A DNA stretch of 64,000 bases, taken from 13-2-20CM-68-14 sp046733295 (GTDB lineage: Bacteria > Actinomycetota > Thermoleophilia > Gaiellales > Gaiellaceae). The first letter of the stretch is position 1. Each line of letters opens with the position of its first letter. Positions 1 through 6,494 of this stretch are shown here, in pieces. The stretch lies in the NCBI GenBank assembly GCA_046733295.1, contig JBKPOY010000015.1:51102-115101 (forward strand), given 5' to 3'. The translations under genes were made by a program, and so were the position numbers. The notes under the pieces are model-generated. The model worked only from the letters and a program-made list of their open reading frames with translations, made no database searches and had not been told where the DNA came from.

Positions 1-73
1 GTCGATGGCTGATGCGGAGCACAGGGTAGCCGTGAAATCGAGAGGCGTCTATCGGCGCTCGACAGGCCGAAAC

Positions 74-79
74 TACAAT
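74..79 (+). promoter_or_regulatory. -10 hexamer TACAAT of pdxT
   Basis: TACAAT ends 7 bases before the GTG at 87. This matches the TAnnnT-to-start spacing seen before many first-in-operon genes here. It favours a leaderless pdxT starting at GTG 87 over the ATG at 78, which overlaps the hexamer. Confidence 0.6.
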
Positions 80-86
80 GGTTTTC

Positions 87-653
87 GTGGCCGAACGCCC
101 TCGCATCGGCATCCTTGCCGTCCAGGGAAACTTCCGCGAGCACGCGGCGATGCTCCGTCGCCTGGGCGCAGACCCGGTCGAGGTCCGCAAGCCCGATCAG
201 CTGACGGGCCTGGACGGGCTCGTGCTCCCGGGCGGCGAATCGACGACGTTCATGCGCTTGATGCGCCTCTACGGAATCGACGAGGCGTTGCGCGCGTTCG
301 ACCAGCCGGTCCTGGGCACCTGTGCGGGGATGATCGTCCTCGACCGCAACCACCTCGGCTCGCTCGACGTCGAGGTCGACCGGAACGCGTACGGCCGGCA
401 GGTGGCGAGCTTCGAGGCCGACCTGGCGCTCGCCGGCGAGGAGAAGCCCTTGCGGGGTGTCTTCATCCGGGCGCCGCGGGTTCGGGACGTGGGGCCCGAA
501 GTCGAGATCCTCGCCGAGCTCGACGGCGAGCCGGTTCTGCTTCGCCAGGGCCGGTTCCTCGTCGCCTCGTTCCATCCTGAGCTGACGGACGACACGCGGG
601 TCCACGAACGGTTTCTCGAGCTGGTGGAGGAGGAGCGGAGTGTCCGGGCATAG
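87..653 (+). CDS. pdxT: Pyridoxal 5'-phosphate synthase glutaminase subunit PdxT
   Basis: PdxT hydrolyses glutamine and passes ammonia to PdxS for PLP synthesis. The 188-residue class I glutaminase shows the GGEST oxyanion loop (about 49-53), the nucleophile Cys79 in GTCAGM, and the His163/Glu165 pair in SFHPEL, so the catalytic triad is intact. I chose GTG 87 because of the TACAAT at 74-79; an in-frame ATG at 78 would add three residues. pdxS, the usual upstream partner, is not visible: the first 86 bases show no recognisable coding end. The 3' end overlaps yebC by 14 bases, so the two are probably co-transcribed. Confidence 0.95.
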   Translation: MAERPRIGILAVQGNFREHAAMLRRLGADPVEVRKPDQLTGLDGLVLPGGESTTFMRLMRLYGIDEALRAFDQPVLGTCAGMIVLDRNHLGSLDVEVDRNAYGRQVASFEADLALAGEEKPLRGVFIRAPRVRDVGPEVEILAELDGEPVLLRQGRFLVASFHPELTDDTRVHERFLELVEEERSVRA

Positions 654-1395
654 CAAGTGGTCGTCGATCAAGCACAAGAAGGGCGCCGCCGACGCAAAGC
701 GCGGCAAGCTCTTCTCGAAGCTCGCGCGGGCGATCATCGTCGCGGCGCGCGAGGGCGGCCCGGACCCGACGGGCAACCTGGCCCTTCAGAACGCGATCGA
801 GAAGGCGCGCTCCTACTCGATGCCGAAGGACAACATCGAGCGCGCGATCGCCCGCGGCTCGGGCGCGGGCGAGGACACCGAGGCCTTCGAGCACATCACG
901 TACGAGGGGTACGGGCCGAACGGCGTCGCAATCATCGTCGAGGCGCTGACCGACAACCGCAACCGGACGGCAGCCGAGGTGCGCCACGTCTTCTCCAAGC
1001 ACGACGGCAACCTGGGAACGTCGGGCGCCGTCGCGTGGCTGTTCGAGCGGCGGGGCGTGATCCTCGTCGACGCCGATCGCGCAGACGAGGACGAGGTCAC
1101 ACTCGCGGCGGCCGACGGCGGCGCCGAGGACGTCACCCAGGACGGCTCCAGCTTCGAGGTCACGACGTCGCCGGAGACGCTCAGCTCCGTGCGCGAGGCG
1201 CTCGAGCAGGCCGGTATCGACGTGGAGTCCGCCGAAACGACGCTGGTCGCGAAGACGACGGTTGAGCTCGGGGACGAGGCTGCGGCCCGCAAGACGTTGC
1301 GCCTGATCGACGCGCTCGAAGAGCTCGACGACGTCAGTGAGGTGCACGCGAACTTCGACATCCCCGAGCACCTGCTCGAGGCCGTTGCCGGCTAG
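640..1395 (+). CDS. yebC: YebC/TACO1-family protein
   Basis: This 251-residue protein belongs to the YebC/PmpR/TACO1 family, described as DNA-binding regulators and more recently as factors that ease ribosome stalling at proline runs. The N-terminus SGHSKWSSIKHKK and the following KRGKLFSKLAR are the family signature. The GTG start lies inside pdxT and follows a strong GGAGGAGGAG, so translation is SD-driven. YebC next to ruvC is a common bacterial arrangement, but here a gene on the opposite strand (1408-2109) separates yebC from ruvC. Whether it regulates the nearby ruv genes cannot be judged from sequence. Confidence 0.95.
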   Translation: MSGHSKWSSIKHKKGAADAKRGKLFSKLARAIIVAAREGGPDPTGNLALQNAIEKARSYSMPKDNIERAIARGSGAGEDTEAFEHITYEGYGPNGVAIIVEALTDNRNRTAAEVRHVFSKHDGNLGTSGAVAWLFERRGVILVDADRADEDEVTLAAADGGAEDVTQDGSSFEVTTSPETLSSVREALEQAGIDVESAETTLVAKTTVELGDEAAARKTLRLIDALEELDDVSEVHANFDIPEHLLEAVAG

Positions 1396-1411
1396 CTAGC
1401 CGGCCGGCTAG
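1396..1411. repeat. 16-bp perfect palindrome at a convergent gene junction
   Basis: CTAGCCGGCCGGCTAG is a perfect palindrome directly after the yebC stop. It contains the stop codon of the convergent gene. It could form a short GC hairpin on either transcript, but there is no T-tract, so a terminator role is only possible. Confidence 0.4.
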
Positions 1412-2109
1412 TGCCGTCTGCCGCGGCTGACCACGAGGGCGACCTTCGACCCCGCGGGTAGCCGGCGTCCGGCGCGCGGCCGCTGGGCGAGCACCCGGCC
1501 CCGGCGCATCGTCTTCGTGTAGGCGAGCCTGACGCGCCCCGCGCGGCAGTGCGAACGGCGGAGCCGCCGTCTCGCGACGACGAGGCGCCGCCCGACCACG
1601 GACGGCACCACGCAGCGGGGCGCTGGCCGCCGCGGGACGGTGACGGTCGTCGTCGTCGTCGTTTGCGTGGACGTCCCGACGGTTGTCGTTGTCTGGGGAA
1701 TGGTCGTCGAGCCCGTGCTCGTGGAGCCGGACGTCGTCCCGCCGCCCGTGACGGTGAAGTAGCCGACCATCGTGAGCGGGTGCGCGTCGCAGATGAACTG
1801 GTACGTGCCGGCGGTCAGGGTCACCGTCCAGGTCGTCGTCTCGATCCCGACGACGCTGGTCGTCTGGTCGACGCCGGGGCCCGTCAGGCGGAAATTGTGG
1901 ATGTTCGAGTTGTCGTGCACCTCGATGTCGTACGTCCCGGCCGGGAGGCTGGTGACCGCCATGCCGCCGCTGTCCTCGAGCGTGATCGTGTCGAGCCCGT
2001 CGACGGTCGCGATCAGCTTCGGGTTCGCGGCGTCGCCGGTTCGAGGGAGCGCAAAGGCGCTCACTGCGCCGAGGAGCGCCACGAGCGACAGGACGGCTGC
2101 AGCCCTCAC
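1408..2109 (-). CDS. Secreted cupredoxin-like protein with C-terminal PASTA-like domain
   Basis: The 233-residue protein starts with a signal peptide (about 1-27). A plastocyanin-like beta domain (about 30-121) follows with a plausible type 1 copper site: His71 in SNIHNF, then Cys107, His110 and Met114 in CDAHPLTM. A Gly/Thr/Ser-rich linker (about 122-158) leads to a basic domain (about 165-231, VVPSVVGRRL and VALVVS) resembling one PASTA repeat, a fold that binds peptidoglycan in kinases and PBPs. It is probably a cell-wall-associated copper protein. The GTG start has no clear SD. The gene separates yebC from ruvC on the other strand. Confidence 0.7.
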   Translation of the reverse strand: MRAAAVLSLVALLGAVSAFALPRTGDAANPKLIATVDGLDTITLEDSGGMAVTSLPAGTYDIEVHDNSNIHNFRLTGPGVDQTTSVVGIETTTWTVTLTAGTYQFICDAHPLTMVGYFTVTGGGTTSGSTSTGSTTIPQTTTTVGTSTQTTTTTTVTVPRRPAPRCVVPSVVGRRLVVARRRLRRSHCRAGRVRLAYTKTMRRGRVLAQRPRAGRRLPAGSKVALVVSRGRRH

Positions 2110-2176
2110 CTCGAAGGGATCTACGCCGAAAGGGGGAACTTCGGATTTTCCAGGCAGGAACGTCCGACCCGGTCCC

Positions 2177-2182
2177 TAACCT
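2177..2182 (+). promoter_or_regulatory. -10 hexamer TAACCT of ruvC
   Basis: TAACCT ends 6 bases before the ruvC GTG. The same hexamer with the same 6-base spacing precedes ruvA (2705-2710). ruvC and ruvA therefore seem to have separate, matched leaderless promoters. Confidence 0.6.
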
Positions 2183-2188
2183 CGCACC

Positions 2189-2674
2189 GTGAGAGTTCTC
2201 GGAATCGATCCGGGCACAGCCGCATGCGGGTGGGGAATCGTCCACGAAAAAGGCGGCCGCCTCCGGGCGGTGGAGTGGGACTGCTGGCGAACGCCGGCGG
2301 GTCGCCGCCCCGAGCTGCGCCTGAAGACGATCTTCGAGGGCGTCCAGGATCTCGTGGAGGAGTTTGCGCCGGACGCCGTCGTGCTCGAGGAATCCTTCGT
2401 CGGCGCCGACGCCCGCACCGCGCTCTCCGTCGGCCAGGCGCGCGGTGCCGTCATGGTCGCCGCCGCCTCCGTCGGCGTCGAGTGTGCTGAGTACGCCCCC
2501 GCGCGCGTGAAGCAGACCGTCTGCGGCTACGGCCGGGCGGAGAAGGCGCAGGTGCAGCGAATGGTCATGGCGATCCTCGGGCTCAAGCAGCCGCCGACTC
2601 CTCACCACGCGGCGGATGCCCTCGCCGTCGCGATCTGCCACGCGCTCGCGCCGCCGCTGCTCAAGATCGCCTAG
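2189..2674 (+). CDS. ruvC: Holliday junction resolvase RuvC
   Basis: RuvC is the dimeric endonuclease that cuts Holliday junctions moved by RuvAB. The 161-residue protein has family length and the RNase H-like acidic residues: Asp7 in GIDPGT, Glu67/Glu68 in VVLEES, and Asp143 in the HHAADALA motif. The GTG start is set by the TAACCT at 2177-2182, and there is no SD. ruvA follows after 42 bases with its own matching hexamer. Confidence 0.97.
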   Translation: MRVLGIDPGTAACGWGIVHEKGGRLRAVEWDCWRTPAGRRPELRLKTIFEGVQDLVEEFAPDAVVLEESFVGADARTALSVGQARGAVMVAAASVGVECAEYAPARVKQTVCGYGRAEKAQVQRMVMAILGLKQPPTPHHAADALAVAICHALAPPLLKIA

Positions 2675-2704
2675 GCCCGTCGCAGGATCATCCGATCGCG
2701 CGCC

Positions 2705-2710
2705 TAACCT
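2705..2710 (+). promoter_or_regulatory. -10 hexamer TAACCT of ruvA
   Basis: TAACCT ends 6 bases before the ruvA ATG, identical to the ruvC arrangement. A leaderless ruvAB transcript is likely. Confidence 0.6.
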
Positions 2711-2716
2711 GACCCC

Positions 2717-3289
2717 ATGATCTCGCGCCTCCGCGGGGAGGTTGTCACGCGCTCGGCGAGCGGCGTAGTGCTCGACGTCGGCGGTGTCGGCTACCTCGTC
2801 AATCCGACGGCGAGCGCGCGCCGAAAGGCGGAGCCCGGGGGAGAGGTCGTGCTCGAGACCTACCTCCACGTGCGGGAGGACGTGCTGCAGCTCTTCGGCT
2901 TCGCGGAGCCGGCGGAGCGCAACCTGTTCGAGCTCCTGCTCTCCGTCCAGGGCGTGGGCCCGAAGGTCGCGCTGGCGATCGTCTCGGGCTCGTCCCCTGA
3001 CGAGCTCCGGCGCGCGATTGCACTCGAGGACACGGCCCGGTTCCAGGCGATCCCCGGTATCGGCAAGAAGACGGCGCAGCGGGTCGTCATGGAGTTGAGG
3101 GAGAAGCTGGGCACGGTCGGGGAGGCCGCGGAGCCGACGCCCCTGTCGCCGAAGCCGCACCTCGTCGCCCGCGACGCGCTGGTCGAGCTCGGCTACTCCC
3201 TGGCCGAGGCCGAGGAGGCGCTGGCCGGGACGGATCCGGAGGCGTCGCCGGAGGAACGCGTCCGCGAGGCGTTGAAGAAGGCGGCGTGA
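2717..3289 (+). CDS. ruvA: Holliday junction branch migration protein RuvA
   Basis: RuvA is the tetrameric junction-binding subunit that loads RuvB. The 190-residue protein shows the N-terminal OB domain (MISRLRGEVV), paired helix-hairpin-helix motifs (VQGVGPKVALAIV and IPGIGKKTAQRVV, about 75-125) and the C-terminal RuvB-contacting domain ending EERVREALKKAA. Its stop overlaps the ruvB GTG by 4 bases, so the two are translationally coupled. Confidence 0.97.
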   Translation: MISRLRGEVVTRSASGVVLDVGGVGYLVNPTASARRKAEPGGEVVLETYLHVREDVLQLFGFAEPAERNLFELLLSVQGVGPKVALAIVSGSSPDELRRAIALEDTARFQAIPGIGKKTAQRVVMELREKLGTVGEAAEPTPLSPKPHLVARDALVELGYSLAEAEEALAGTDPEASPEERVREALKKAA

Positions 3290-4326
3290 GCGCTTCCAGC
3301 GCAGCGGCCGAAGAGAGCAGGTTCCTCGCGCCGGCGATCAGGCCGGAGGAGGACGAGCTCGAGCGCTCGCTGCGCCCGCGCAGCCTCGACGAGTTCGTCG
3401 GCCAGGAGCGCGTCAAGGAGCAGCTCGCGATCACGCTCGAGGCCGCCAAGGGCCGCCGCGAGGCCCTCGACCACCTGCTGCTGATCGGGCCGCCCGGGCT
3501 CGGGAAGACGAGCCTCGCGTTCATCGTCCGCGAGGAGCTGGGCGTCGCACTGCGTTCGGTCGCGGGGCCGGCGCTCGAGCGGAAGGGTGACGTCGCGGCG
3601 ATCCTGACCGGGCTCCAGGAGCGCGACATCCTCTTCGTCGACGAGATTCACCGCCTCTCGCGGGCCGTCGAGGAGATCCTCTACCCGGCGCTCGAGGATT
3701 TCCGGCTCGACATCGTCGTCGGCCAGGGCCCGGCCGCGCGGACCCTGACGCTCGACCTGCCGCCCTTCACCTTGATCGGCGCGACGACCCGGACAGGCTT
3801 GCTGACGACACCGCTGCGCGACCGCTTCGGCATGACGTTCCGGCTCGAGCACTACGAGCCGCACGAGCTCGCGGTGATCGTCCGGCGCTCCGCGCGCATC
3901 CTCGGCGTCGAGATCTCCGAGGAGGCGGCGACGGAGATCGCGGGGCGCGCTCGAGGGACGCCGCGGATCGCTAACCGCATCCTGCGGCGAGTCCGCGACG
4001 TGGCGGAGGTGCGCCACCAGGGCAGGATCACGCTCGAGATCGCACGTGAGGCGCTCGAGCTGATGGAGGTCGACGAGGGCGGGCTCGAGCGCTCCGACCG
4101 GGCGCTTCTGAGGGCGATCGTCGAGAAGTTCGACGGCGGCCCGGTCGGACTCTCCACGCTGGCAGTCGCGCTCGGCGAGGAACCGGACACGATCGAGGAC
4201 GTGTACGAGCCGTACCTGCTCCAGCTGGGCTTCATCCAGCGGACGCCCCGCGGCCGGATCGTGACGAAGCTCGGCCGGGCGCACGTGGGCGACGGGTCCG
4301 AAACGGACGCCGGCCGGCTCTTCTAG
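3286..4326 (+). CDS. ruvB: Holliday junction branch migration helicase RuvB
   Basis: RuvB is the hexameric AAA+ motor that drives branch migration. The 346-residue protein has Walker A GPPGLGKTS, Walker B FVDEIHRLS, sensor GATTRTG and the C-terminal winged helix (GFIQRTPRGR). It begins at a GTG overlapping the ruvA stop (GTGA). No terminator follows clearly. The next gene starts 143 bases downstream with its own hexamer. Confidence 0.97.
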   Translation: MSASSAAAEESRFLAPAIRPEEDELERSLRPRSLDEFVGQERVKEQLAITLEAAKGRREALDHLLLIGPPGLGKTSLAFIVREELGVALRSVAGPALERKGDVAAILTGLQERDILFVDEIHRLSRAVEEILYPALEDFRLDIVVGQGPAARTLTLDLPPFTLIGATTRTGLLTTPLRDRFGMTFRLEHYEPHELAVIVRRSARILGVEISEEAATEIAGRARGTPRIANRILRRVRDVAEVRHQGRITLEIAREALELMEVDEGGLERSDRALLRAIVEKFDGGPVGLSTLAVALGEEPDTIEDVYEPYLLQLGFIQRTPRGRIVTKLGRAHVGDGSETDAGRLF

Positions 4327-4469
4327 CCGAGGCACCGCCCGCGCCGGCCAGGTCCAACCTGCAACGAATGTGTGACGTTTCGTCCACACCCGTCCGCGCG
4401 CGCCGGTTCGTGGGGACAGTCCCCACCGCACTGCCACCAACGGCCTCGGACGGCAGTACGCTGACCCGA

Positions 4470-4808
4470 ATGTCCGAGCTCTGGGTTCCGGGAGGGCCGT
4501 CGGCCGACGACTTCATCGCCCGTGTCCACCAGCAGATCGCGCGCTTCGCGGAGGCCCGTGGGCTCCCTCAGGCGCGGGTCGAAGTCGGGCTCCGTGACGG
4601 AGCGCTGCTCGTCCTCGACACCATCTCGCCCGAGCCGGGGTACGGCTTCATCACCCTCCGTCCCCATCCTGAGGACGGGGGCGAGCGGGAGGAGCTGATC
4701 GTCCCGCTCGCCTCGGTCGCCCGCATCCGCATCTCGCCGGCCGAAGACGAGCCGCATTTCGGCTTCGCCCTCCCGGAAGACGCGCCTAGCTCTCCGCCAG
4801 CGTCTTGA
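4470..4808 (+). CDS. Conserved hypothetical protein
   Basis: I do not recognise this 112-residue protein. An N-terminal helix (about 11-28) is followed by a beta-rich part with VEVGLRDGALLVLDTI and GYGFITLRPH. No signal peptide or membrane segment is present. The ATG at 4470 was chosen because TACGCT (4457-4462) ends 7 bases upstream; longer in-frame starts lie before that hexamer. The last 23 bases overlap the convergent SRPBCC gene. Confidence 0.65.
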   Translation: MSELWVPGGPSADDFIARVHQQIARFAEARGLPQARVEVGLRDGALLVLDTISPEPGYGFITLRPHPEDGGEREELIVPLASVARIRISPAEDEPHFGFALPEDAPSSPPAS

Positions 4809-5253
4809 ACTTGCCGAGCACGCCCAGCCAGTTCGAGTCGTAGTCGTCCCGAGCCTCCTGAGCCCGGTCACCGTAAGGCTCCCAGCCGCTGTGGACGAGG
4901 TCGACCCGGGTCCCGCTGCCCTCGGGCGTGAAGCTGACCTCGATCTCCGTGGCGGTGGGCGCCTCGGGGTTCACCTTCCACTCGAGCACGAACCGGTGGG
5001 GCGGCTCGAAGGCGGCGACGTTGGCCCAGAAGCCTTCGCCGCCGTCGCTGCGACGCTCGTAGACGCGCCCGCCGACCCGCGGCTCGAAGACCGCGGTCTC
5101 GGGGCGCTTCCCCGTCGACATGACCTCGACCGAATGCGTCTCGAGCGGCCACCACGTGCCGATCCGCTCCGTGAACACCTCGAAGGCGTGCTCGACCGGG
5201 ACGTCGACCGTGATCGACTTCCTGATCGCCAGATGCTGCGCCTGCGCGCTCAT
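4786..5253 (-). CDS. SRPBCC/AHSA1-family protein
   Basis: This 155-residue START/Bet v1-like protein of the AHSA1 type forms a hydrophobic cavity. Family landmarks are ITVDVPVEHAFEVFTERIGTWW at the N-terminus, VGGRVYER in the middle and VELVHSGW-like LVHSGWEPYG near the end. Such proteins are often encoded with an ArsR repressor, as here: its ATG overlaps the arsR stop (ATGA) and follows a GAGG. The pair probably responds to a small ligand or stress, but the ligand cannot be named. Confidence 0.85.
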   Translation of the reverse strand: MSAQAQHLAIRKSITVDVPVEHAFEVFTERIGTWWPLETHSVEVMSTGKRPETAVFEPRVGGRVYERRSDGGEGFWANVAAFEPPHRFVLEWKVNPEAPTATEIEVSFTPEGSGTRVDLVHSGWEPYGDRAQEARDDYDSNWLGVLGKFKTLAES

Positions 5254-5567
5254 TCCATCCTCCTCTCGCTTGCCTCGGCCGCGGCCTTGAAGTCCGCGAG
5301 CGCGGCCGTCCAGAACCGGTCGAAGTAGCCGCGTAGCTCGGCCAGCCCGTCCGGATCGAGCCGGTAGAGACGGCGCGTCCCGTCGGGGCGCTCCGTCACG
5401 AGGCCTGCGTCTTTCAAGACGCGCAGGTGCTGCGAGACCGCCGGGCGGCTGACCGGCAGCTTCGCGGCGATCTCCCCGACGGCGCGGGGTCCCTCGCGAA
5501 GCTGCTCGAAGATCGCCCGCCGGGTCGGGTCACCGAGCGCGCCTATGGTTCCTTCGTAAGCCATCAC
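5250..5567 (-). CDS. ArsR-family transcriptional regulator
   Basis: This 105-residue winged-helix repressor has the ArsR core: IGALGDPTRRAIFEQL, then the recognition region LPVSRPAVSQHLRVLKDAGLV (about 36-56) and the wing RPDGTRRLYRL. The cysteine metal sites of true ArsR/SmtB sensors are absent, so it probably senses something other than metal through the AHSA-linked subgroup. GTG 5567 is directly followed by ATG 5564. TACACT (5581-5576) favours a leaderless GTG. An inverted repeat covers both the hexamer and the start codon, which suggests autorepression. Confidence 0.9.
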   Translation of the reverse strand: MMAYEGTIGALGDPTRRAIFEQLREGPRAVGEIAAKLPVSRPAVSQHLRVLKDAGLVTERPDGTRRLYRLDPDGLAELRGYFDRFWTAALADFKAAAEASERRME

Positions 5568-5593
5568 TTACCGTAAGTGTAGGCTTACCGGTA
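5565..5593 (-). promoter_or_regulatory. Putative ArsR operator overlapping promoter and start
   Basis: CACTTAC-c-GTAAGTG is a perfect 7-1-7 inverted repeat at 5565-5579. TACCGGTA is a second 8-bp palindrome at 5586-5593. The repeat overlaps both the -10 TACACT (5576-5581) and the start codon, so a bound dimer would block initiation. Confidence 0.65.
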
Positions 5594-5610
5594 GTCCGGG
5601 TCAAGGCGGC

Positions 5611-6066
5611 TCAGCGTCGGAACTGCAGCTCGTGCCAGGACGGAATCGGCGCCACCTCCAGCAACGCGCGGTCTCCGCGCGGGTCGACATACGCGAACTC
5701 GCCTGTCTCGTCCTCCCACGCGACCTCGAGCCGGCCGTCCTTCACCCAGTGGTCGAGCCAGGCGCCCCGGAAAACGAGCTTCCGCAGCCAGTAGACGAGC
5801 GACTCGCCGTTCACGAGCGAGATGTGATCCCAGTGGCGCACCACGTAGAGGCCGAGGCCGCTGCGGGCGTCTGCGATCCGCCCGTCGGCCGTCAGCTCGA
5901 CGAGGTCCGCCGTCTCGTCCTCGTCGAGCTCATTCCCTTCGACGAGGCCGAGCTTGACCGCGGCCGCAGTCACGCGCTGTTCGAAGTCGAAGGCGTTGAA
6001 GCTGAAGCGATACCCGAGGAACTCGACGACGTAATCGTCGCCCGAGGAGTAGCTCGGATCCGGCAC
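5611..6066 (-). CDS. Hypothetical protein
   Basis: I do not recognise this 151-residue soluble acidic protein. It has aromatic-rich segments (EFLGYRFSFNAFDFEQRV, LGLYVVRHWDHISL, GAWLDHWVKDGR) and no signal or membrane segment. The frame stays open a further 103 codons upstream, but that part is the antisense of the membrane-protein gene at 6100 and is arginine/aspartate-rich shadow sequence. I chose GTG 6066 because TATCCT (6078-6073) ends 6 bases upstream of it. Confidence 0.6.
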   Translation of the reverse strand: MPDPSYSSGDDYVVEFLGYRFSFNAFDFEQRVTAAAVKLGLVEGNELDEDETADLVELTADGRIADARSGLGLYVVRHWDHISLVNGESLVYWLRKLVFRGAWLDHWVKDGRLEVAWEDETGEFAYVDPRGDRALLEVAPIPSWHELQFRR

Positions 6067-6072
6067 GACGGG

Positions 6073-6092
6073 AGGATAACCGCGGCTAGAGT
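6073..6092. promoter_or_regulatory. Divergent leaderless promoter pair
   Basis: TATCCT on the minus strand (6078-6073) serves the gene starting at 6066. TAGAGT on the plus strand (6087-6092) serves the gene starting at 6100. The start codons are only 33 bases apart. Confidence 0.55.
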
Positions 6093-6099
6093 CATGCCC

Positions 6100-6381
6100 G
6101 TGAGCGCCAGGTCGGCGGCAATCTCGGGACTCGCCGTGGGCGCGCTCGTCCTCGGCGTCGCCTGGCTCTTCCAGCTGCCGGTAGCCCGCGTCGCCCTGCT
6201 GGCGCCGGTGGTCGTCCTCATCGCGGCGGTCGTCGCGGGGCTGGTCGTCTTCTGGTCGCGCGCCGCAGCGGACTCGCTCCGCGAGGCGAAGCGGCCGCGG
6301 TTGATCGTCGGCGCGGCGGCAGCTGTCGTGGGACTCGGTGTCGTCCTGACGCTGCTCGGGATCGAGCTTCCGCACGAATGA
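6100..6381 (+). CDS. Small integral membrane protein
   Basis: This 93-residue protein has three predicted transmembrane helices (about 6-24, 32-52 and 70-88) and a basic loop EAKRPR between the second and third. The start is taken as GTG 6100, 7 bases after TAGAGT. An ATG at 6094 would add two residues but sits one base from the hexamer. Function is unknown and I recognise no family. Confidence 0.55.
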   Translation: MSARSAAISGLAVGALVLGVAWLFQLPVARVALLAPVVVLIAAVVAGLVVFWSRAAADSLREAKRPRLIVGAAAAVVGLGVVLTLLGIELPHE

Positions 6382-6494
6382 GCGTCGGTTTCGTCACGAA
6401 TCCGTAACACCCGCTTGCCGCGGCCCGTGAACCGGCTGCAGGATGGAAATCCCGCCCTCGTTCCGTCCGGGGCCGTCCGTAGCTTGGACTGCCC

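Noticed and set aside
5..580. Long open frame overlapping pdxT
   Set aside because: Arg/Gly/Pro-rich translation typical of an out-of-phase frame in GC-rich DNA; the pdxT frame carries all catalytic motifs.
463..1371. Minus-strand frame antisense to yebC
   Set aside because: Low-complexity Arg/Leu/Asp composition and no family resemblance; yebC on the other strand is clear.
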